This document shows, piece by piece, positions 1-6,757 of a stretch of 7,350 nt of DNA. Where the stretch lies: positions 1-7,350 of the forward strand of contig JAUWMW010000112.1 of the NCBI GenBank assembly GCA_030612965.1, given 5' to 3'. Both the position numbers and the translations under genes were made by a program. The DNA comes from a bacterium (GTDB lineage: Bacteria > Zixibacteria > MSB-5A5 > GN15 > FEB-12). The notes beneath the pieces were generated by a model. It made no database searches and had not been told where the DNA came from. It saw only the letters and a program-made list of their open reading frames with translations. Numbering within the stretch: position 1 is the stretch's first letter; each line of letters opens with the position of its first letter.

Positions 1-2159
1 AGGCCGTTCTGTTTTGCCTCCCGACCGGTCCACACCTGCCCCCGCGCCAGAGCATCCACCGAGTCGATTCCCAACTTGCGACTCTCGGAGACTAATTCAA
101 GAAAGTGACCATAGAAAGCCTTCAGGTGTGAGAAGTACTTACGGCGTTCATCGTCGGTGAAAGGGCGCATAGTGGTGAGCATACCGGCGTACCGACCACG
201 GGTGTACAGTTCCTTGCCGAGATCGATTTTGTCATACAAGCCGCTAAGATCAGCCTTGCCGCCGAAAATGCCGATCGATCCGGTGATGCTGCCAGGCTCA
301 GCGAAGATGTATTGCGACGGCATAGCGACGTAGTAGCCGCCGGATGCTGCCACGTTGGCCATGGAGACGGTGAGCGGTATATGCTCAGCAGCTTTGCTGG
401 CAATATGATGAATGTCCTCTCCGGCAAGCGCGAAACCGCCGGGGCAGTTGATACGCAAGACCACTCCCGCCACCGACGGGTGACCCATCGCCTGGGCGAA
501 ACCAAGGTTCATCAAAGCCGGAGTGACACTCTGACCGCGGCTGAACGGACCGCCGTCTTTTGAGGCGATTTCGCCTTCGGCTACTACCATCGCTATCACC
601 GGCTGGGGCGGCCAGCCGTCGTTCAGCAAGGTATCTCTGAGGTATCTCTTGAATGTTATCTGGGGCAACGGCGACAAGAACTTCTCATCGAGTTCGTCCC
701 GATAGCTCAGACAGTCAACAAGACCATACTTGATCGCCTCGGGGGAACTGAACGGACCGTTGTCGATCAGGTTCCTGACTGAGTCGGCTGACAGCGTGCG
801 TCCATCGCCAATACCTGTTACGAACTGATCGTACAAATCGTCGAGCAACCGATTGATCTGGGCGCGGTTTTCATGGGAAGATTCGCTTCGAGTGTACTGT
901 TCCGCAGCCGTCTTGTAATCACCGACACGCATGATGTCGGCCTTGATGCCGAGTTTGTCAAAGCTGCCGGCGTAGAACGTCAACTCCGCCCTCAGCCCCA
1001 CTAATTTGAGTTGGTCCACCGGCGCCATGAGAATGCGGTCGGCGGTACTGGCGACGTAGTAGGAGATGTTGCCGGCGCGTGACAGGTGACAAGTGATCGG
1101 TTTGCCATGGTTCTTGAAATCGACCAGGGCGGCGCGCAACTCCTGGGCCTGAGCAAACCCGATAGACAAGCCGCGCAAACTAATGAGCATCTCATCGACT
1201 GATGGATCCTCAGACGCTCGGTAGATGTTGGTGATCAACATCGCGAACGGGGTGCGCTTACGTCCGAAGATCGGCCGTGGAGGGTTTTCGGACAGGGAGC
1301 CGGAGAGACCGAGCACTACCCGCCGACCGCGCGGTGGGATCACGGACGGTTGCCGCAAATTAGTGCTGCCGACGTACAGATCGGTGTGCTGGTGATCGCC
1401 GCCATCGGTGAAGTGAGACTGCGACCCTACAAAATAATTCAGCAAGTTAGCCCGAAATCCGATCTGGAAATTTCGGTCGGAATCCAGATACCCCCGAAGG
1501 TAGAGTCCGTTATCCGTAGCGAGTTCAGCGTGGTAAACGTAATCGGCATTTGACAGCCTGGTCTTGGTCGAGAGGAACATATCAACCGACAGGGTGAGCC
1601 GTCGACCCATCGGGCGATAGGCCGCCGAGTAGCGCATCTCGGTTTCGGTCCGTCGGCCTTCATCGTTGCGACTGCGATTGAGATTCTCGAACACCGCCGC
1701 CCAGCGAAACTTGTCGCGCCCACCCATCAGTCCGACATTCCAGAAATGCCTCCGGTGGAGATCGGGCGGACCCTCTTTGAAATAGCGATAGGAACCTCCC
1801 AGGTGTGTGCCGCTTCCGAAGGTCATGCCCAGAGCAAACAGATACTCCTTGAAGTCATCACCGTCGGGATTGTAAAGACTACGATAGGCCGTCGCCAGGC
1901 GGTCACGGTTGGTGACAAAACCCCAACTGCGGGCCAACTTGTCATGGTCATAGTTCGTCATGAGTTGAAACGATGAAGCCGCATAGCGCGACAGACCGGC
2001 CGGATTGACCCAGGCCGCTTCCGACCCGAACACTGACGCCGCCGGTTGGTAGTAAAAGACAGACTGGAGCTTTGACACTCTCTGAGCCGAGGTCGTTGCG
2101 CCGTTTGCCACGACGACTATCCCGATCAGCACAAACCATCGAATCCAACAGTTATTCAC
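1..2159 (-). CDS. sppA: SppA-type S49 peptidase fused to an N-terminal beta-barrel-like domain (3' end cut by window)
   Basis: I read 719 codons without a stop from a GTG at 2159-2157; the C-terminus lies beyond position 1. The start is fixed by an AAGGAG ribosome site 7 bases upstream and a signal peptide right after it: hydrophobic core about residues 8-21, likely cleavage after Thr-Ser-Ala25. Residues about 30-278 are alternating hydrophobic/polar, glycine- and aromatic-rich strands with an NPAGL motif at 52-56, as in PorV/FadL-type outer-membrane barrels. From about 280 two S49 domains follow. The first carries the general-base lysine in GDYKTA (Lys416). The second carries the nucleophile in AASGGYY (Ser606), then GSITGSIG and the late ARGQVWTGREAKQNGL motif. 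The Lys-Ser distance of 190 is close to the 200 of E. coli SppA (Lys209, Ser409). SppA enzymes degrade leftover signal peptides and membrane-associated peptides. An oddity is RINCPGG (Cys572) where SPGG is usual. The peptidase call is firm; the barrel call rests on sequence pattern only. It is the last gene seen of a three-gene operon. Confidence 0.92.
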   Translation of the reverse strand, partial: MNNCWIRWFVLIGIVVVANGATTSAQRVSKLQSVFYYQPAASVFGSEAAWVNPAGLSRYAASSFQLMTNYDHDKLARSWGFVTNRDRLATAYRSLYNPDGDDFKEYLFALGMTFGSGTHLGGSYRYFKEGPPDLHRRHFWNVGLMGGRDKFRWAAVFENLNRSRNDEGRRTETEMRYSAAYRPMGRRLTLSVDMFLSTKTRLSNADYVYHAELATDNGLYLRGYLDSDRNFQIGFRANLLNYFVGSQSHFTDGGDHQHTDLYVGSTNLRQPSVIPPRGRRVVLGLSGSLSENPPRPIFGRKRTPFAMLITNIYRASEDPSVDEMLISLRGLSIGFAQAQELRAALVDFKNHGKPITCHLSRAGNISYYVASTADRILMAPVDQLKLVGLRAELTFYAGSFDKLGIKADIMRVGDYKTAAEQYTRSESSHENRAQINRLLDDLYDQFVTGIGDGRTLSADSVRNLIDNGPFSSPEAIKYGLVDCLSYRDELDEKFLSPLPQITFKRYLRDTLLNDGWPPQPVIAMVVAEGEIASKDGGPFSRGQSVTPALMNLGFAQAMGHPSVAGVVLRINCPGGFALAGEDIHHIASKAAEHIPLTVSMANVAASGGYYVAMPSQYIFAEPGSITGSIGIFGGKADLSGLYDKIDLGKELYTRGRYAGMLTTMRPFTDDERRKYFSHLKAFYGHFLELVSESRKLGIDSVDALARGQVWTGREAKQNG

Positions 2160-2166
2160 AGCGAAG

Positions 2167-2172
2167 CTCCTT
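2167..2172 (-). promoter_or_regulatory. Shine-Dalgarno (AAGGAG) for the S49 peptidase gene
   Basis: On the minus strand AAGGAG lies 7 bases before the GTG at 2159 and overlaps the TAA stop (2173-2171) of the upstream DUF4097 gene. It decides the GTG as start over later in-frame GTG or ATG codons and indicates that the two genes are translated from one message. Confidence 0.8.
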
Positions 2173-3214
2173 ACTCACCGGCTGAAACGTAAATGTTGCC
2201 CTTGCCTCGAACGGAACAGCTTATCATGGCACGGCCGTCACCGACCAGCAGATTGAGCCGATTGGGTTCTACCAGTTCCGTCGTGAAGGGAAAGTTCTCC
2301 GCCTCGATCTTGCCGCCTTCGTCGACCGCCATCGCCAGGACTGCTGAGAATTCCTGCGGAAGCCGCAACTCAATGTCCTCGTACTTGTTGGTGACCAGGA
2401 GTTGCCCGGCATTCAGATCGCTGAGGATGATCACAATCGGTCCGGAGGTACACCGGATATAGCTTTTTTCGTCATCAGGGTCCCAATCCACGATTTCAAT
2501 CCGGCCATACGCATTCTTGACGTTGAGGCCGCCGGTGAGTCCATTAATACGAATGTCACCGCCATCATTTCGGAACACGGCCGGTTGCGTCAGGCCGCAT
2601 ATACCCTCGGCCGTCAACCTCGAATTAGTAGTGACGACTCGAATCTGTCCGGAGATGTCGGTAACGGTAACGCGGCGATTGGCCGTCTTCACCTCCAGTA
2701 GCTCCGAGATGTGAGCCACATCCAAACGGCCCAGCGAGGTCGTATTCTCAAAAGAGACAAAGGGACCGTCAGCGTCGATGTCAAAGTAAGCTGCGTCGAT
2801 CTCGACCTCAAAACCCTCCGGAACCTCGAGTGTCGCCTCAACCAGGCCGGATTCATCATCCTTCCACGGGGCGGGATTCGGGGCCCGCATCTCCAGCCGC
2901 AGTCCGGTCGGTGTCGCACTGAGCGATACCGCGATCTGATCGAGATAGTCCACCGCTCGCGACTTGCGCGAGGTGCGCGCTCTCTTGGTATAGGTCAAGA
3001 TTGCAGAATCGGTGGCGGTAGCCAGAATGGTCAACTCTCCTTGCAGACTAGCGGCCGCCTTTATGACTATCCGGTTGCCGTTGCCCGGCAAGGTGGACGA
3101 CTCCAACTCACGGGTGGCGAATAACCCTTTCGATTCCTGCTCAACTTCCTGCGCCCAACAAGGCGACAGATGCATCAACAAGGCCAGACCAACGGTCACC
3201 ACTGAATTCTTCAT
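2171..3214 (-). CDS. Secreted DUF4097-family beta-strand repeat protein
   Basis: This is a 347-residue protein. The chosen start is the ATG at 3214, because a Sec signal peptide follows at once: Lys2, a hydrophobic core at about 5-18, and cleavage after Cys-Trp-Ala21. An open reading frame continues 28 codons upstream but lies inside the methyltransferase gene. The mature part is almost all short beta-strands with turns at Gly/Asn. Examples are LEVPEGFEVEID (129-140), LDVAHISELLEVKTANRRVT (164-183) and INGLTGGLNVKNAYGRIEI (223-241). The roughly 20-residue 'strand, G, strand, T/N, strand' periodicity is typical of DUF4097/DUF2807 (adhesin-like) proteins, which are thought to form a right-handed beta-helix-like stack. 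No catalytic motif is visible and the function is unknown; it is probably periplasmic or surface exposed. LSPC in the signal peptide is not a lipobox because Pro precedes Cys. The ATG overlaps the upstream stop by one base (TGATG), and an AGGA lies 11 bases upstream. Confidence 0.88.
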   Translation of the reverse strand: MKNSVVTVGLALLMHLSPCWAQEVEQESKGLFATRELESSTLPGNGNRIVIKAAASLQGELTILATATDSAILTYTKRARTSRKSRAVDYLDQIAVSLSATPTGLRLEMRAPNPAPWKDDESGLVEATLEVPEGFEVEIDAAYFDIDADGPFVSFENTTSLGRLDVAHISELLEVKTANRRVTVTDISGQIRVVTTNSRLTAEGICGLTQPAVFRNDGGDIRINGLTGGLNVKNAYGRIEIVDWDPDDEKSYIRCTSGPIVIILSDLNAGQLLVTNKYEDIELRLPQEFSAVLAMAVDEGGKIEAENFPFTTELVEPNRLNLLVGDGRAMISCSVRGKGNIYVSAGE

Positions 3215-4014
3215 CAGCCACGTTTTCCTATAGTGTGATGGTAGATTCGCTGCATCATTATGGCTGCCGCCACGGCGGCGTTGAGAGAATCCACACATCT
3301 TTCATGTTCCAATCTCCATCGGCAGTCCGAAACCTTCAGGATCGATTCGGAAAGGCCTTCAGCTTCTGAACCGACAGCTAAGATCAGCCGGTTACGCCTG
3401 GTGCTTCGGAGGTCCGCCGCGTCGCTCTTACCATTTACATCGGCGGCAATCAGTCGGAACTTCCCTTTGCCGACCAACTCTGCTACATCGTCTGCCGCTG
3501 TGCGAATAAGGTCCACGCCGAAGATGGCGCCAACACTGGCTCGCACTACTTTCGGTGCATAGGGATCGGCGCACTTGCCGGTCAGCAGCACCGGATTGAA
3601 GCGAAAGGCCAAAGCACACCGCAAGAGCGTGCCGAGATTGCCCGGATCCGATATCCCATCGCACAATAGTACTGTACGATGCTCCGGGCGGAGAAGTTCA
3701 TCGGAGGAGCTTCGCGGCAAGTCGAATACGCCTATGATTCCCTGCGAAGTCACGCTTTCCGAGATCCCGTTCAACTCCCGCGCAGATAGTTCGATAACCT
3801 GAATGCGGCGCCGGCGGAATTGTTGGACCAGTTGGTGACCCCGTTCCGCCAGTAGTGCCGATGACCAGAGCAACAGTTCGGGACGGACATCGTGCCGTAT
3901 CGCCTCCTCAAGCAGTCGCACCCCTTCAGCCGCGAACCTGCCCAAGGCACGGCGACCTTTCCGCGTGCGCAACGACTTGATATCTTTTTGTTCCTTTTTG
4001 GTTATCGACACCAT
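3214..4014 (-). CDS. TrmH/SpoU-family (SPOUT) RNA 2'-O-methyltransferase
   Basis: This 266-residue cytoplasmic enzyme is predicted to transfer a methyl group from S-adenosylmethionine to a ribose 2'-OH in rRNA or tRNA. Residues about 20-97 resemble the SpoU substrate-binding domain, with GRFAAEGVRLLEEAI near its start. Residues about 114-255 form the knotted methylase domain with all three family motifs: DGISDPGNLGTLLRCA (119-134, with the conserved Asn126 and Arg132), LAVGSEAEGLSESI (212-225) and VDSLNAAVAAAIMM (241-254). The length is normal for the family. The ATG at 4014 is preceded by AGAGG 6 bases upstream and gives the lysine/arginine-rich N-terminus common in these enzymes. A longer in-frame extension to 4191 would run into the divergent patatin gene and has no homology-like content. 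The exact target (rRNA as for RlmB/TsnR, or tRNA as for TrmH) cannot be assigned, so no symbol is given. It is the first gene of the minus-strand operon. Confidence 0.93.
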   Translation of the reverse strand: MVSITKKEQKDIKSLRTRKGRRALGRFAAEGVRLLEEAIRHDVRPELLLWSSALLAERGHQLVQQFRRRRIQVIELSARELNGISESVTSQGIIGVFDLPRSSSDELLRPEHRTVLLCDGISDPGNLGTLLRCALAFRFNPVLLTGKCADPYAPKVVRASVGAIFGVDLIRTAADDVAELVGKGKFRLIAADVNGKSDAADLRSTRRNRLILAVGSEAEGLSESILKVSDCRWRLEHERCVDSLNAAVAAAIMMQRIYHHTIGKRG

Positions 4015-4078
4015 AAGTTGCCTCTGAGGTGTAAGTCGTTCAAAGGCTAATGAATCGCTCAATGTATCTACTTGGCAA
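4015..4078. promoter_or_regulatory. Divergent intergenic spacer, presumed to hold both promoters
   Basis: This 64-bp spacer lies between two head-to-head genes and is locally more AT-rich than the flanking coding sequence, so it must carry or overlap the start signals for both. On the minus strand a TTGCCA element (4077-4072) has only a weak -10 partner. On the plus strand TTCAAA (4039-4044) is followed 18 bases later by TGTATC (4063-4068). Neither pair is convincing by eye, and no inverted repeat that would mark an operator stands out. The minus-strand ribosome site AGAGG at 4025-4021 is the only clear signal. Confidence 0.4.
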
Positions 4079-6691
4079 GTGAAAACTCTGTTGACATGGC
4101 TGTTGCCGACGTTGGTTGTAATCATCCTACCAGTTGGAGCCGCTTCTGATATAGTCATCGGCGGCCTTGACGGACTGGACCCGCACGACAATGGTGAGCG
4201 CTACCATGTCCTGCTGGCCCTTTCCGGCGGCGGGGCGCGCGGCGTTGCCACCATCGGCCTGCTGAAGGCGTTTGAAGAAAAAGGTATCGAGATTGAGGCC
4301 GTCACCGGAACATCTATTGGCGGGATAATCGGCGGTCTCTACGCTTGTGGCTACAGTCCCGACGAGTTGGCCGACATCGTTCGCAACCTCGACTTGACAG
4401 GCCTTCTTTCCAATCAGCCGTCGCGTCGCACTATGTTTCTAACCCAGCGGGAAGAGCGCGACCGGCATCTGCTGTCGATTCGCTTCAATGGCTTCAAGCC
4501 CGTGATCCCCCGGGCTTTGACGGCCGGGCAAAAGATGACCACGATTCTGACGGCTTTGACGACGCGGGCCAGCTACCACGCCGCGGGTGATTTCGACCGG
4601 CTGCCAATCCCCTTCAAAACCATCAGCACCGACATTGTCAGTGGCCGTGAAATCGTGCTCGACAGCGGCTCCCTGGCCGACGCCATGCGAGCCACGATGG
4701 GTTTTCCTTTGGCCTTCACGCCGCTGAACAAAGGCGACCAGTTGTTGATGGACGGTGGCATGGTGACACCGATACCGGTCGACCTGGTGCGGAGTATGAG
4801 CGACTCGGTGAGCTTCACCGTTGCCGTCAACACCGTTAGCCCCCTTCTGCCAAAAGACGAGCTTTCGACACCGGTGGATATCGCCAACCAGGTGACATCG
4901 ATTATGACCGCCGATAAACTCGCAGCTCAACTGGACAAAGCTGATTATTCCATCGAACCGCCGCTGAACGGTATCGGGATGTCCGATTTCAAGGCCAGGG
5001 ACAGCCTGATTGAGATCGGTTACCGGGTCGGCTTGACGGCTGCCGACAGTATCATTGCCTTATTGCGAGAGAAGCAGGACACCACCCGTTTCGCTGTTGT
5101 CTCGATGCAATTCGACAGTTGTGCTCAACATCTTGCCGCCCGTTTCAAAGAACGTCTGCTGGATCGCACATTCAGTCAGACCCAGCTGATCGCTGCGCTC
5201 AAAGATATATACCTTGAATTGAATCTGTTTTGTTTGGAAGCACAACTCGGCCTGGTCGACGATCACGGCGTGCATAACCGACGACTAAGCTTGACCATCA
5301 ACGCAACACCGACCAGAAATTGGACTGACGTACAAGTGGAGTTGGTCGGCAATACGATGTATCCGGATTCTCTGCTTCTGCATTTGCTTCGAGGCGGGGA
5401 CACAGTTATGACATCGGAGTCTTTGCGCCGCGGATTAGACCGTATGCTGAGCCTGTACCGTAGCGATGGTTACGATCTGGCTGATATCGAACAGGTAGTG
5501 TTGACCGACTGCGGCACGCGCCTGAAAGTCGTACTTGACGAAGCGATATTGACTCATATTGACGTCAGCGGCAATGATCGCACTAAGGACTGGATGATCA
5601 AAACCAACTTCCCGCTCAAGGCAGGACAGCCTTACTCCACCGGGCGGGCCACACGCGGCCTGGCCAATATCTATGCATCGGACCTGTTCAGTCGCGTCAC
5701 AGTCGACCTGACGCCGTGCCAGCAGGGGGCCGGGCTCACAATCGGCGTCGAAGAAAAGCAGGCCCATCAACTGCGTCTGGGTTGGCACTGGGACGACAAA
5801 TACCAATCGGAGGAGTTCGCCGAGTTCCTTGATAACAACGTTATGGGGGCCGGGCTGCAATATCTTTTGCACGCTCGCTATGCTCAGGATCGACAGGCTT
5901 ACTACCTCGATTTCAAAGCGGACCGCCTCTTTTCTACATATCTGACAGCTAAAGCACGGATATATCACACCCGTCTTGACCGCAACGTTTACGATGTCGA
6001 CGGCCATGTAGTCGACGAACGTGACGAAAATCGCACCGGATTCGTCCTGCGATTTGGTCAGCAAATATCTCGGCTGGGCACCGTCACAGCAGGGTTGGTG
6101 GTGGAAGAGGTTGAGTACGAATTCCCCAGAACTCAGGCGAGCGAGAGCTTCGGTCTGCGCGCTCTCAAATTGGAGTCGCTGGTGGAAACCTTTGACCGCG
6201 TCCCATTCCCGGAGTCAGGCAAGAAACATCTTTTCGAGTTACAGTTTGCCGGCAAGAGTCTCGGCGGCGAGGTCGAGTATACAAAGTTCTATTCTTCTTT
6301 GGAGGCGTACTGGTCACTGGGGCGGCGGTTGAACTATCACCCCGAAATTGCTGTCGGTCTGTCACGGTCCGGCCTGCCGCCCTCGGAAAAATTCTATATC
6401 GGCGGGATGCATTCGTTCGCCGGTTTTCGCACCGACCAACTCTCCGGCGACAAAATCTTTGCGATGTCACACGAGTTCAGACTCAAACTGCCGCTGCGGC
6501 TCTACCTGAGCTTTCGCTATGATACCGGTGATGTCTATGGCAGCGCGGACGATATCAAACTAAGCGGTTTGCGTCACGGCTTCGGGTTGGCAGCCGCATT
6601 CGATTCGCCTATCGGTCCTTTTGAGTTTGGATATGGCGCGGCCGACGAAGGGTTCGAGCGTTATTACATAAACATCGGCCTGGCCTTCTAA
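4079..6691 (+). CDS. Patatin-like phospholipase with POTRA-like repeats and C-terminal Omp85-type beta-barrel (PlpD-like)
   Basis: This 870-residue protein starts at a GTG. The start is chosen because a signal peptide follows directly: Lys2, hydrophobic 4-18, likely cleavage near Ala-Ala-Ser23. Residues about 44-320 are a patatin lipase domain: oxyanion loop SGGGARG (49-55), nucleophile elbow GTSIG with Ser79, and catalytic Asp225 in MDGGMVTPIP. About 336-411, 412-488 and 489-560 read as three successive POTRA-like modules. About 565-870 is a beta-barrel with FYIGG and FAGFR (780-784), the position of the VRGF loop motif of Omp85 proteins, ending in RYYINIGLAF with the terminal Phe of an outer-membrane beta-signal. 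The layout matches type Vd secretion proteins such as Pseudomonas PlpD, a phospholipase A, and FCB-group patatin-BamA fusions. It probably hydrolyses glycerophospholipid acyl esters at the outer membrane. No Shine-Dalgarno is visible before the GTG. It is divergent from the methyltransferase operon. Confidence 0.94.
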   Translation: MKTLLTWLLPTLVVIILPVGAASDIVIGGLDGLDPHDNGERYHVLLALSGGGARGVATIGLLKAFEEKGIEIEAVTGTSIGGIIGGLYACGYSPDELADIVRNLDLTGLLSNQPSRRTMFLTQREERDRHLLSIRFNGFKPVIPRALTAGQKMTTILTALTTRASYHAAGDFDRLPIPFKTISTDIVSGREIVLDSGSLADAMRATMGFPLAFTPLNKGDQLLMDGGMVTPIPVDLVRSMSDSVSFTVAVNTVSPLLPKDELSTPVDIANQVTSIMTADKLAAQLDKADYSIEPPLNGIGMSDFKARDSLIEIGYRVGLTAADSIIALLREKQDTTRFAVVSMQFDSCAQHLAARFKERLLDRTFSQTQLIAALKDIYLELNLFCLEAQLGLVDDHGVHNRRLSLTINATPTRNWTDVQVELVGNTMYPDSLLLHLLRGGDTVMTSESLRRGLDRMLSLYRSDGYDLADIEQVVLTDCGTRLKVVLDEAILTHIDVSGNDRTKDWMIKTNFPLKAGQPYSTGRATRGLANIYASDLFSRVTVDLTPCQQGAGLTIGVEEKQAHQLRLGWHWDDKYQSEEFAEFLDNNVMGAGLQYLLHARYAQDRQAYYLDFKADRLFSTYLTAKARIYHTRLDRNVYDVDGHVVDERDENRTGFVLRFGQQISRLGTVTAGLVVEEVEYEFPRTQASESFGLRALKLESLVETFDRVPFPESGKKHLFELQFAGKSLGGEVEYTKFYSSLEAYWSLGRRLNYHPEIAVGLSRSGLPPSEKFYIGGMHSFAGFRTDQLSGDKIFAMSHEFRLKLPLRLYLSFRYDTGDVYGSADDIKLSGLRHGFGLAAAFDSPIGPFEFGYGAADEGFERYYINIGLAF

Positions 6692-6757
6692 AATGCTTGA
6701 CGGCAGGGTATGGTGGTGTTGATACTGTTTAGAGAACTATAACGGAGTACTGGTAAG
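6692..6757 (+). promoter_or_regulatory. Intergenic region with candidate sigma70-like promoter and ribosome site for the lipoprotein gene
   Basis: TTGACG (6697-6702, five of six matches to the -35 consensus) is followed after 18 bases by GATACT (6721-6726, four of six matches to the -10 consensus). A start near 6733 would give a leader of about 25 bases carrying CGGAG (6743-6747), 10 bases before the ATG at 6758. No terminator hairpin is visible after the patatin stop, so read-through from the patatin gene is also possible. Confidence 0.4.

Noticed and set aside
25..45. Possible frameshift in the S49 peptidase near the left edge
   Set aside because: A first reading lost the family motif, but recounting the run of five C bases on the plus strand restores ARGQVWTGREAKQNGL in frame.
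122..505. A 127-codon minus-strand open frame at the left end
   Set aside because: It is in another frame on the same strand as the S49 peptidase. The peptidase frame carries all the conserved motifs and the overlapping product has none.
2711..3124. A 137-codon plus-strand frame opposite the DUF4097 gene
   Set aside because: It is antisense to a well-supported secreted protein, with no signal, domain or ribosome site of its own.
3151..3214. Lipoprotein signal (LSPC) in the DUF4097 protein
   Set aside because: Proline directly before the cysteine is not accepted by signal peptidase II. The Cys-Trp-Ala site fits ordinary signal peptidase I cleavage.
3215..3298. N-terminal extension of the DUF4097 protein by 28 residues
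   Set aside because: It lies inside the methyltransferase gene and would bury the signal peptide. The ATG at 3214 gives a proper signal peptide.
4015..4191. N-terminal extension of the methyltransferase up to 4191
   Set aside because: It would overlap the signal peptide of the divergent patatin gene. The ATG at 4014 has a good ribosome site and fits the family's usual start.
4439..4930. A 163-codon antisense open frame over the patatin domain
   Set aside because: It covers the patatin catalytic region on the opposite strand. Its His/Arg/Gly-rich composition is that of a shadow frame.
5435..6064. A 209-codon open frame antisense to the patatin gene
   Set aside because: It lies wholly within the POTRA-barrel coding region. 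Its translation has no recognisable domain and reads as a shadow of the real frame.
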